Shown: one piece after another, positions 43,946 to 52,515 of the stretch
Layout: the number at the start of each line of letters is the position of its first letter
Position numbering within the stretch: the first letter of the stretch is position 1
Origin: Comamonadaceae bacterium
GTDB taxonomy: Bacteria > Pseudomonadota > Gammaproteobacteria > Burkholderiales > Burkholderiaceae_C
NCBI GenBank assembly: GCA_947374485.1
Contig: CANCCF010000002.1
Span: forward strand, 6,753 to 70,752
DNA length: 64,000 nucleotides
Direction: 5' to 3'
The notes under the pieces: generated by a model
The model's database searches: none
What the model was told of the DNA's origin: nothing
What the model saw: only the letters and a program-made list of their open reading frames with translations
Program-made: the position numbers and the translations under genes

Positions 43946-45403
43946 ATGGCCCGTATAAGCCCAAGCCTTCCTCTCCGTTCTGCAATGGGTGCCGGTGAAC
44001 ATGCCGAACTGGATCTGCTGGCAACCTTGGAGCGTGGACTATCAGACGCCTACACCTTGTTTCACAGCGTTGACTGGTCACGCGGCGCGGGCCCAACTGA
44101 GCAGCACGGTGAAATTGATATCGTGGTGGTCAACCAGGCGGGTGACGTGCTTTTGATGGAAGTGAAATCCGGCTCGGTGGAGTTCAGCACCGGCGGCATC
44201 TTCAAGAGCTACGGCCATGAATCGAAGAACGTCAGGTCGCAGGTCGGGCTGCAGTATGGTGCCCTGCGCGCCAGGTTACAGAACGCCGGACTACCGGTGC
44301 GTCTGCACCATTTGCTGGTTCTGCCAGACCTGCAGGTGCAGTCCGAGACCGTGCAGTGGCCGCGTGAACGCATTGTGGACAGCGATGAGCTGCAGCGCAT
44401 TGTTTCTCGCGTTACGGACCTGCTGGGAGCTGGCCTGCCGCAGGCTGACACGCTGCAGCGCGTATTGGACTTCCTTCAGAACCGTTTTCGGGTGGCACTG
44501 GATGTATCGGCCTTGGCCGGGCGCCTCAAGCAATCCTCCACCCGCCTGTCGGCCGGGCTGGCTACCTGGGTTCCCCGGGTGACGGTGCCGTCCGGGCTGG
44601 TACGGGTCAATGGTACTGCCGGCTCGGGTAAGACCCAACTCGCCTTGCGCCTGTTGCGCGATGCCGAGACTGCAGGGCAGAAGGCCGCCTATATCTGTTT
44701 CAACCGTTCCTTGGCCGACCACATGTCGCGCTTGACCCCAGTGCGCACACCCGCCCTGAGCTTTCACGAATACGCCGCGCAGCTGGTACGGCACTCGGGC
44801 CGAGTAGTGGACTTTAGCCAGACTGGCACCTTTGAAGCGATTGCGACGCAATGCCTAGAATTGTTGGAGCGTGCGCCCCCGGATCTGGACTTGCTGGTGC
44901 TAGACGAGATGCAGGACATGCAGGCGGAGTGGGTACAAGCCATGCTGTCGCGCCTGAAAGTCAGCGGAAAAGCCTTCCTACTGGAAGACCCCGATCAGCA
45001 GCTCTACAAGGATCGCGTCAGCTTTGACTTGCCAGAGGCCGTCAGCATCACTTCGCATGAGAACTTCAGAACACCACGTGCGCTGGTCACTCTCATCAAC
45101 CTTCTGGGTCTGACAACGCACCCGATAGAAGCACTTGCACCGCATGCGGGTGAAATGCCAGACCCCATCACCTATGCATCGCCAGAGAAGATTGGCCCTT
45201 GCACCATTCAAGCTGTGGAGCGCTGCCTAGCAAGAGGCTTTAGCATGGGCGATATCGTGATCGTCAGTCTGCGCGGGCGCGAACGCTCTCTCTTGCAAAA
45301 CCAAGACCAGCTCGGCCCCTGGAAACTCAAACATTTCACAGGCCGCTATGACGAGGACAGCGGGGCCATCTGGACCGATGGCGATCTGTCGATTGATTCG
45401 GTG
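43946..45403 (+). pseudogene. NERD-domain/UvrD-like helicase, 5' part, broken by IS21-family insertion
   Basis: Residues about 14-125 form a NERD nuclease-related domain (HAELDLLATLERGL, GEIDIVVVNQAGDVLLMEVKSGS). A superfamily 1 helicase follows, with Walker A NGTAGSGKTQ at about 222-231 and LVLDEMQDMQ near 319. The frame is cut at codon 486 (after DGDLSIDSV) by the element at 45404, which adds five residues and a stop at 45418. The missing C-terminal 59 codons resume at 48051. Rejoined, the gene would encode 544 residues, the usual size. The product lacks helicase motifs V-VI and is probably inactive. Confidence 0.88.
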
Positions 45404-45559
45404 TGCGCATTCCATTGATGGCGGACAGTGATTCCACGTTCATCGCGGACAGCATTCCGTTCGATGGTGGACACCCTGCGCTGGTGTCCTGAGTGACGGT
45501 GGCAATCCTATCCCAACTGTCCACGATGGCTGTGGAATGAGCCAGTCGCGGTGCCTTGG

Positions 45560-46297
45560 TTAGACAGCCTTAGTCAGCTTCCTCATGGACTCGCCCTTCA
45601 GGGCCATCTTGTGGGAGCCGTGCACGATGCGGTCCAGGATGGCATCAGCCAGGGTCGGCTCATCGAGCCATGCATGCCAGGCCGTCACCGGCAGCTGGCT
45701 GGTGATGAGCGTGGCGCGACTGCCCACCCGGTCATCCAATAACTCCAGCAAGTCATTGCGCTCGTGCGCTGCAATGGGGGCAATGGCGAAGTCATCCAAT
45801 ATCAACAAGTCCAGCTTGGCTAACTGGGCCAGTCGCCGCGCAAAGCTGCCGTCGCCATGTGCCACATGCAACTCTTCCAGCAAGCGAGGTGCGCGCGCGT
45901 AGAGCACGGAGAAACCTAGCCTGGCGGCTTGCTGGCCCAGAGCACAGGCCAGCCAGGTCTTGCCGCAACCGGTTGCCCCGGTCAGCAGCACGTTGTGGCC
46001 ATGGCGTAGCCAGTCACCACCGGCCAGGGCGCCAATTACTTCACGACTGAGTCCCCGGTTGCTTCTCCAGTCAATGTCCTCCAGGCAGGCCGAGGAGACC
46101 TTCAGTCGGGCAGCCTTCAATAGGCGTTCCAGGCGCTTGCTGTCGCGCCAATCGACCTCTCGTTGCACCAGCAGAGCCAGGCGTTGTTCAAAGGGCAATT
46201 CGGCAGCAGCGATTTGGCTTGCCGGGTCAATCAGGGCGGCGGCCATGCCGTCCAGGCGCAGGGCGCGCAGTTGTTGCAGGGTGTGTTCGTTGAGCAT
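45560..46297 (-). CDS. istB: IstB-like AAA+ transposition helper
   Basis: The 245-residue AAA+ ATPase has Walker [11 protein letters not shown] at about 105-114 and Walker [12 protein letters not shown] near 165. It selects target DNA and activates IstA. It lies 26 bases downstream of istA, as in all IS21 elements, and has a family N-terminus ([16 protein letters not shown]). Confidence 0.95.
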   Translation of the reverse strand: MLNEHTLQQLRALRLDGMAAALIDPASQIAAAELPFEQRLALLVQREVDWRDSKRLERLLKAARLKVSSACLEDIDWRSNRGLSREVIGALAGGDWLRHGHNVLLTGATGCGKTWLACALGQQAARLGFSVLYARAPRLLEELHVAHGDGSFARRLAQLAKLDLLILDDFAIAPIAAHERNDLLELLDDRVGSRATLITSQLPVTAWHAWLDEPTLADAILDRIVHGSHKMALKGESMRKLTKAV

Positions 46298-46323
46298 GCT
46301 TGTTCCTTGTGTCTCGGGTGTGG

Positions 46324-47841
46324 TCAGTGGTAGTAGTCCGAGCCGCGCACGTTCTCGTGCAGCGGCAGGCTGGCTTGAATTGGCGCGTCAATGGAGCGCT
46401 GGTCCAGCCCGCAACTCAGGATGGAAGCAATGCTCTTGTAGTGCGGGGCACGAATCGACTGGGCACGGGCACAAGCTGCTTCCAGTCGGTCGTGGCCGTA
46501 CTCCCGGCCCAGACGCATGAGTCCCAGGCAGGAGCGGTAACCCTGCTCTGGGTGTGCGCGGTGCTCCATCTGCCAGCGCACCACGGCGGCCGTTGCGGCC
46601 CCAATGCGCTCGGCCCAGGCAATGAGCTTGGCCGGTGTCCACTGCAGGTGCGCTCGGTGCGAGGCGGGCATGTGTTCTGGTGTGGTGCTGTGCGCACCCC
46701 GGCGTGGGTTCAAGGCATGGGCGGCCACACGGGTCTGACCATGCACAGCCTCGACCGTGGTGGCGGTGATGCGCAACTCCACCATCTCGCCTACCAGGCG
46801 GTGGGGCACCGAGTAGTAGTGGCCATCGAGCTCGACGTGGTAGTCGATATTGACCCGTGCCGGTTTGAAGCGGGCAATGGCCATGCGCGTGGCCGGCAAG
46901 GGTTTGAGGGCGGGCTGGTCCAGACTGGCGAACGCACTGGAGCGGCAACCCGGCAGCTTCTTGAACGGGCGCTGGTTCAAGTCCTGCAACAGAGCAGCAA
47001 TGGCCTTGTTCAGTGCGCCTATGCTGAAGAATCGCTGGTGGCGCAGGCGCGCCAGAATCCAACGCTCCACCACCTGCACAGCCACTTCCACCTTGGGCTT
47101 GTCGCGGGGTTTGGCCGGGCGTGCTGGCAGCACGGCCAGGTTGTAGTGCTGCGAGAGTTCTTCCAGCAAGCGGTGGCTGGTGGGCTCGTAGCGGTCCGGC
47201 CGGGCCATGAGTGCACGCGGTTGGTCGGGCACCAGCAGGCGCGGCACGCCGCCGATGAATTCCAAGGTGGCAATGATGCTGGCTACCCAGTCGGCAGCCT
47301 TCTGGGTTGGCGTGGCGCAGGCGTAAGTGAAGTTGGAGGCGCCCAGCACGGCCACAAACACCTGGGCCTGCGTAATCTCGCCGGTGCTGGCGTCCACCAC
47401 CGGCACCGTCTGGCCAGCGTAGTCCACGAAGAGCTTGTCGCCTGCCTCATGGGTCTGGCGCATGGAGCGTTTGAGGCGCTTGGTCCATTGCTGGTACTTC
47501 TCGCAGAAGGCGCTGTACTTGTAGGCCGCGCCCTGGTGTTGCTGCTGGTACTCCTCCCAGAGCAACTGCAAAGTGACGCCGGCTCGCTTGAGCTCGCTGT
47601 GCAGGTGGGCGTAGTCAGGCTCCAAGTGGCGGGACTGGCGTGCCACCGGTGGCCGGTAGAGCCGGGCTTGAAGTTCCTCGTCGCTCAAGTGCTGGGCTTC
47701 GTTCCAGTCCAGCCCGGCGGCACGGGTGTAACTGGCAATGTCGCTGACCGTGGATTTAGAAATACCCAGTGCGGCGCCAATCTGGCGCGTGCTGAGATTG
47801 CCGCTGTGCAGCAGCTGCAATGTGTGTCGTATCTTGCTCAT
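46324..47841 (-). CDS. istA: IstA-like DDE transposase
   Basis: The 505-residue protein has an N-terminal helix-turn-helix ([19 protein letters not shown]) and a retroviral-type integrase core with catalytic acidic residues in [16 protein letters not shown] and KPKVEVAV. A beta-barrel C-terminal part ([17 protein letters not shown]) follows. The start MSKIRHTLQ at 47841 is preferred over a frame seven residues longer. It is the first gene of the element. Confidence 0.95.
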   Translation of the reverse strand: MSKIRHTLQLLHSGNLSTRQIGAALGISKSTVSDIASYTRAAGLDWNEAQHLSDEELQARLYRPPVARQSRHLEPDYAHLHSELKRAGVTLQLLWEEYQQQHQGAAYKYSAFCEKYQQWTKRLKRSMRQTHEAGDKLFVDYAGQTVPVVDASTGEITQAQVFVAVLGASNFTYACATPTQKAADWVASIIATLEFIGGVPRLLVPDQPRALMARPDRYEPTSHRLLEELSQHYNLAVLPARPAKPRDKPKVEVAVQVVERWILARLRHQRFFSIGALNKAIAALLQDLNQRPFKKLPGCRSSAFASLDQPALKPLPATRMAIARFKPARVNIDYHVELDGHYYSVPHRLVGEMVELRITATTVEAVHGQTRVAAHALNPRRGAHSTTPEHMPASHRAHLQWTPAKLIAWAERIGAATAAVVRWQMEHRAHPEQGYRSCLGLMRLGREYGHDRLEAACARAQSIRAPHYKSIASILSCGLDQRSIDAPIQASLPLHENVRGSDYYH

Positions 47842-48050
47842 GGTGACCCTTGGTGTGGGCATATCTGGGTTCCGGTCAAAAAACCGGCCAGCCTACGCCT
47901 CGTTTGGGTCACTCAGGACACTGCTGGGGTGTCCGCCTTCAAAATGGAATGCTGTCCGCCATCACCGTGGAACGGTGTCCGCGATGACGGTGGAACGCTG
48001 TCCGCCATCAGCATGGAATCGTGTCCGCCATCGCGTGGAATACGCAGGTG

Positions 48051-48227
48051 CGTCGGTTCAAGGGGCAGGCCGCACCCGCAGTGGTGTTGACAGAGTGCGA
48101 CATCGCTCAACTGGATGACATGAACCGACGCCTGCTGTTTGTCGGCCTGACCCGAGCGCAGATGCATCTGGAGTGGGTGATGTCAGCGGAGACGAGCGGG
48201 ATGCTCGAAAAGGCATTGAAGGCGTGA
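48051..48227 (+). pseudogene. NERD/UvrD-like helicase, 3' part after the IS21 insertion
   Basis: Fifty-nine codons, beginning RRFKGQAAPAVVLTE (helicase motif V region) and including LLFVGLTRAQMHLEW (motif VI), end in TGA at 48227. Joined to codon 486 of the 5' part across the GGTG duplication, they restore one frame (DSV then RRFKGQ). They have no start of their own. Confidence 0.9.
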
Positions 48228-48281
48228 AAATCAGGCTCCACGCTTCACGCTCAATAATCCTGTACGGATAGATAGGGTTTG

Positions 48282-48300
48282 AAGCTCGCGCAGTGAGCCT
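48282..48300. repeat. Dispersed palindrome copy
   Basis: AAGCTCGCGCAGTGAGCCT lies 55 bases after the helicase remnant's stop. It is closely related to the copy at 15636-15653. Confidence 0.5.
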
Positions 48301-48349
48301 CAGTTACAAGATAGTCTGGTTGTGATTATCACAACAAAGCTAACGCGCC

Positions 48350-48856
48350 ATGAACACACCGTATACCAACAGCAATTCCTTCATTTGCTATTCACCACGG
48401 CCTCTCGCCACCTACATAAAGATCAGCAACAAGATTGCTTACGGGCCGGCCACTTCGAACCTTCTGACCATCCCCGAAGCCTGGAACCTGGCGTATTTGT
48501 CACATGACTATGATGCTCAACTTAAGCACCCGGATCCCAACTTCACAGTCAACGTCAGGCGGTCGGTTCGATTCCGGTTGGATGGGAGTGGCAGTGACTT
48601 GGTCAGCGAAGAAATCAACGAACAATTGGGTTCCTTATTGAATCTGCCGGCGCCACGCTTTGTGTATTTGTTGAAACAGCATCATGCTTTCAGGAGATTT
48701 CCTATGTATGTGGAGTATGGCGAAGCATGGCTGGAGACGATTGGAAAGCGGGAGAGACTATGTTGTGCAGAAACGCCCGCTGCAGAATCAGACGAGGTTG
48801 AGCCAAAGGACATGCAATTAGCGCAGGAGATATTAGATCGAATTTCGCTGCGCTAA
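48350..48856 (+). CDS. Hypothetical protein, 168 residues
   Basis: It starts MNTPYTNSNSFICYSPRPL. There is no membrane segment and no motif I recognise; the C-terminal third is acidic (PAAESDEVEPKD). There is a weak ribosome-binding site. It lies between the broken helicase gene and the nuclease cassette, on the same strand. Confidence 0.6.
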   Translation: MNTPYTNSNSFICYSPRPLATYIKISNKIAYGPATSNLLTIPEAWNLAYLSHDYDAQLKHPDPNFTVNVRRSVRFRLDGSGSDLVSEEINEQLGSLLNLPAPRFVYLLKQHHAFRRFPMYVEYGEAWLETIGKRERLCCAETPAAESDEVEPKDMQLAQEILDRISLR

Positions 48857-49108
48857 GTCGGCACCCACTCGCGATCGTTTCCAGCTAAAATTGATTTGCT
48901 CTCAGGCAGGCTTGATAGTGTGGAATGTTTAAATAAGTCTCCATGGAGCCTTGAGCATCACCCCACATGTTTAGAGTAAGGCACACATGGAAAGTGCTCT
49001 TCGCCGTGTATTTGTTTGCATCGCTTAGTGCCTTTACCCTGTGTATCGCTGCTTGAGAGCACCTACTGTTTGAATCGCGTCCAGTCCACGAAATTAAGAT
49101 TGGTAGGA

Positions 49109-49885
49109 ATGGGAGTTCTACTGCACAGGGTCGAAACAAGCGAAATGTCACCTGAATTTCTGAAGTGCTGGAAGACAGCAGGAATTCACATCGACAAGCA
49201 GGTGCAGGGTGGAATGCAATCATGGTTAAAAGCTACGCCCTACCCTCCGTTTCTTGAGCATCTTTCTTTCCGACTGGGAAATCAAATTTTTTATGTTCGC
49301 GTGACCGACGTGGCTGAGCGAATCGAAGGACCAGGGAGCGTTCGCGGTTTGCTTTCCATTGCGGATGGGTGCAATGGACATCCCTGTTTTATGCCTATGC
49401 GTAAGACGCTGTTGGGCGGATGGGTTGCTGATCAGCCTGGGTGGGGTTTGGTACACGCTCGGACGAGCAAAGCAGTCGATCCTGTTGAGCTTGTATCTGA
49501 CAAGAAGATTGAAATGACCGATTGGGAACTGCAAGACTTTGCGGTGCAGGTCGTACGTTCACAAATTGAGAAAGAGGGCTTTCAACTGATGTCGTGGCAG
49601 GGCAATCCGAGTGTGGACCCGGCCATCTGGTTCGTCGGCGAAAGTAGGCGCCCTGAATGGGTTGTGGTTCGTGCTGTGCGTTATCCGGAACAGGAGGCCA
49701 AAAGGCCTGGCAATTGGAAGCGTATTGCTTCGGGTTGCGCGTCCACCGGCAAGATCGGTCATTTCGCTTCGGTCGCCCTGGCCAGCGTTGACGATCCGTT
49801 CGATACGATGGCTGGTTCGCCAGTTCCGCTGTGGCGCGGGTCCGGGATGCACGTACGCTATACGGGGCTAGAAGATGGCGAGTAA
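49109..49885 (+). CDS. Unknown protein of a two-gene nuclease cassette
   Basis: The product has 258 residues from ATG 49109 (TAGGA just upstream); ATG 49016 and 49145 are alternatives. The first part is globular (FLEHLSFRLGNQIFYVRVTDVAERI), followed by CNGHPCFMPM, which might bind metal, and a C-terminal part with EWVVVRAVRYPE and GHFASVALASVDDPFD. No family recognised. Its last 11 bases overlap the start of the nuclease gene, so the two are coupled and probably work together. Confidence 0.7.
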   Translation: MGVLLHRVETSEMSPEFLKCWKTAGIHIDKQVQGGMQSWLKATPYPPFLEHLSFRLGNQIFYVRVTDVAERIEGPGSVRGLLSIADGCNGHPCFMPMRKTLLGGWVADQPGWGLVHARTSKAVDPVELVSDKKIEMTDWELQDFAVQVVRSQIEKEGFQLMSWQGNPSVDPAIWFVGESRRPEWVVVRAVRYPEQEAKRPGNWKRIASGCASTGKIGHFASVALASVDDPFDTMAGSPVPLWRGSGMHVRYTGLEDGE

Positions 49886-51746
49886 TAGTCGGGTAACGGC
49901 ACAGCAGCTTGCTTTACTCAACCAAGCACTCGAACTGGGAATTCTCAGTCCAGTCAAGCATCAAGAAGTTTTGGAGTGGGATCAGCAAGAGCGCAGTCAC
50001 AGGGCAGCACTCGCTAGTACCCCCATAGAAGTTCAGCCGGTGAGACCTCGCTTTTCGTCGGAAGTTTCCGTCAAAGAGTTGGCGGTGCAAATAGCCTTGC
50101 GCGAGTTGCAGATTGCAAATGAGCTACCCGCCGGTCCATACAAACATCGAGAAGAAGAGTACAGAAAAGGGAAACTTGATTCAGCGCAAAAGAGTCTTGC
50201 TGAGCTAAAGGCCACCAAAGGTATCTATCCACCTTCCCAAAAATCTGCTCCCGTTGGATCGATGCCAAAAGTGCAGCCACCAGCTCGCCCGCCGATGCCA
50301 GATTCAGCACGCACCGCATTGGAGCTGCTCCTTGAGCTTCAGACCGTCCGTGCGGATCTAAGCTTTGTTGCAACAAATGTCGTTCAACAAGCGGTTTCTG
50401 AGCTAGGAGCAATTGATGCGGAGTTGTGTCTGCGGTGGAATAACATTGCCTTCCAACGCTCTTCTGAAAGTGATGTGGCCGCCTGGATCAAGCTTGAGGA
50501 GCTTGAGGCTTACCGGCAAAGCCAAGTCTTGTCCGCGCGCAGTGCCGAACTCATCACGCATGCCTACTACTCAAAGTTGGGTTTTGACGTTGAAGATGTC
50601 TCCATATTGCAGCTAGATGGCTCCACGGAAGATTGGAAGGCCTACGATTTACGAGTTGGCGACCGTTTTGTGGATGTGAAAAATGCCCGCAAGTCACTGC
50701 ATGGAACGGGACATTTTGTTGAGCACTGTGTACCGCGATTTAAGCAACTCAGGGCCACAGGCGACCACATCGCAATTGCCGGAGTGCTGTCAGATTACTG
50801 GGCTGATCCGCACGCTTTTCGCCAAGGCCGTCCGGAAGCCACCGTACTAGGCGAAGTTAACGTTCTTGAAGTTCGCGCACTTTATAGTTGGGCCAGAACG
50901 CGCTTCGGAGCACGACTTGATCTCAAAGGCATCTGGGATCCAGGTTTCTTACCAGGCTGGATATTTGAATATCCAGAGGCTCACTATCCACGCCGAAAAG
51001 AGGCGATCAAATCTATCGCACCGATGGCCTGGCGCCTTGCACATGCGGGAGCACTTGGTGATCAACTGCCGGGATGGCTCCTCATCCTTTGTGATGACGA
51101 CGCTTTTATCAAGTCCCTTCCACTGGAGGCGAAAAAGCGACGAATCATTGAAGATCTGCGGTCCATGGCAGCCGCAATCGGAATAACACGCAGATCGCTT
51201 TATGTCTACGCCATGGGCATTGCATTGGAGGCCCTGGCCGACGAAGTGTCACCAGAGGAAGACCTCCGGTCCTTCATTGCGCTTTTAGAAACTCCCGCAA
51301 AGGACCAGATCACTTCCAAGCTTGGGCTCGATGATCCACTGGCCTACGTTGGTTCCATCGCAGATCATCTGTGCGAAATTGGCAGGCGACTGCTCGAGGC
51401 TGGAATCCATTTAACGGGATTCCGTCTCACACACCCGGCTATTTTGAAGGGTGTTTGTTCAGACGGAACCGTAATGACGCTCATGGCCTATTGCGGAGGA
51501 TGGCAAACAGTTCCGGTCAGAGCCAAGTGTGGGACCGTTCCGCTCACAATTGTGGACGATGCAAGCTGTTCCAGCTGCGGTCACCTGATATGTCACAACT
51601 GCGGTCATTGTTCCAACTTTTGCCATGAATGCAGCCCGCGCCAGAGTGATTTTGCCAAGCACATTCAGTCCGAAGAGCCTCAGCAAGATTACGAGGAAGA
51701 TCTTGAGGACTTCCTTACACCATATTTCTCGCACATCCCTAAGTGA
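49875..51746 (+). CDS. Probable PD-(D/E)XK nuclease with C-terminal cysteine-rich domain
   Basis: The 623-residue protein has a helical N-terminal 150 residues and a restriction-endonuclease-like core at about 225-290: an acidic strand in YDLRVGDRF, then FVDVKNAR with the (D/E)xK triad, then a basic helix. A long helical domain follows. At about 560-590 eight cysteines with interspersed histidines (starting CSSCGHLIC) suggest a zinc ribbon or double finger that could read DNA. The tail is acidic. It overlaps the upstream unknown gene. The nuclease call is from motif only; it could be a modification-dependent restriction enzyme. Confidence 0.7.
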   Translation: MASNSRVTAQQLALLNQALELGILSPVKHQEVLEWDQQERSHRAALASTPIEVQPVRPRFSSEVSVKELAVQIALRELQIANELPAGPYKHREEEYRKGKLDSAQKSLAELKATKGIYPPSQKSAPVGSMPKVQPPARPPMPDSARTALELLLELQTVRADLSFVATNVVQQAVSELGAIDAELCLRWNNIAFQRSSESDVAAWIKLEELEAYRQSQVLSARSAELITHAYYSKLGFDVEDVSILQLDGSTEDWKAYDLRVGDRFVDVKNARKSLHGTGHFVEHCVPRFKQLRATGDHIAIAGVLSDYWADPHAFRQGRPEATVLGEVNVLEVRALYSWARTRFGARLDLKGIWDPGFLPGWIFEYPEAHYPRRKEAIKSIAPMAWRLAHAGALGDQLPGWLLILCDDDAFIKSLPLEAKKRRIIEDLRSMAAAIGITRRSLYVYAMGIALEALADEVSPEEDLRSFIALLETPAKDQITSKLGLDDPLAYVGSIADHLCEIGRRLLEAGIHLTGFRLTHPAILKGVCSDGTVMTLMAYCGGWQTVPVRAKCGTVPLTIVDDASCSSCGHLICHNCGHCSNFCHECSPRQSDFAKHIQSEEPQQDYEEDLEDFLTPYFSHIPK

Positions 51747-52503
51747 TCGCCCCCTCATTGACTCGATCCGCTAACTCTCCGGCTGCAATGAAGATTTGCA
51801 GAACGTTGGCGCCAGATTCCGCAACCAACAAATAAGCAAGCTTGAATCGATCTTCAGACTTCGCTAGGACCTCTAACTGGCGAACTTGCTCCTGAAGCTT
51901 GACCACGTCTTCGCCCAACCAGCGCATGATTCGTCGTACCCGGTCTTTGATATTTGCGCTGTCCATTAGTTCGTCGATTTCGTGGATCACATCATGCTTG
52001 GTTCCGATCCAGTCAGCACAGAGAGATTCCACAGAAGCGCGCACATCTGCGGGCAATTCGACGTTTGGAAGTTCTTTCTGAACGTAAGCGGCATTGCTCA
52101 TCAGGGCCATCGCACAGGCGTATGCTGATGAACCGAATTCATTGAGCGCACTTCTTGAGGCAACAGTCTGAAGTTGGTCAGTCGTTGCGGCACGAGAATA
52201 TTCCTCGCTGAAGGGCTTCCACTCGTTCTCGTTGAATAGACGTAGAACATACTCACGCGCCGATCCTGGCTCCCAGTCATATTTTTCGGAAAACTGGTCA
52301 AGAAAGCCGAGTAGGTGAAAGAACGCCCGATTGCTAATGTGCCAATGAAGCTGCTCCCCGATATAGTCACCGTTGACTCCCTTGTACTCGTCCAGCCCCC
52401 GCCGTAGGCTAAGGCAGAATTCCTCAATGACGCGCTTGATCAGGTCTGGATCTTTTCCAACATTGGATGCAATCTGATCGATGATCGAGCGCTTGGCAGT
52501 CAC
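51739..52503 (-). CDS. Hypothetical protein at the end of the BREX-like operon
   Basis: The 254-residue protein is mostly helical, acidic, with conserved-looking LGFLDQFSEKYDWEPGSAREYVLRLFNENEW, and no motif I recognise. It follows the DUF262/DUF1524 gene by 12 bases in the same direction and its 3' end overlaps the nuclease gene by eight bases tail-to-tail. It may be a partner or immunity factor of the upstream GmrSD-like protein; that is inferred from position. Confidence 0.68.
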   Translation of the reverse strand: MTAKRSIIDQIASNVGKDPDLIKRVIEEFCLSLRRGLDEYKGVNGDYIGEQLHWHISNRAFFHLLGFLDQFSEKYDWEPGSAREYVLRLFNENEWKPFSEEYSRAATTDQLQTVASRSALNEFGSSAYACAMALMSNAAYVQKELPNVELPADVRASVESLCADWIGTKHDVIHEIDELMDSANIKDRVRRIMRWLGEDVVKLQEQVRQLEVLAKSEDRFKLAYLLVAESGANVLQIFIAAGELADRVNEGAIT

Positions 52504-52515
52504 AACTGTTCGCCT

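Larger units (their letters stand above)
45404..48046 (-). mobile_element. Complete IS21-family insertion sequence, 2643 bp
   Basis: The ends are TGCGCATTCCA (left) and, reversed, TGCGTATTCCA (right), flanked by the direct repeat GGTG (45400-45403 and 48047-48050). Both ends carry iterated sites of the form TTCCA...GATGGCGGACA, three on the left and five on the right, and a shared inner GTGTCCTGAGTGAC. It contains istA and istB on the minus strand. All parts look intact, so it may be active and recent. Confidence 0.93.

Noticed and set aside
46300..48090. 596-residue plus-strand open frame
   Set aside because: It is antisense to istA, whose DDE core is clear.
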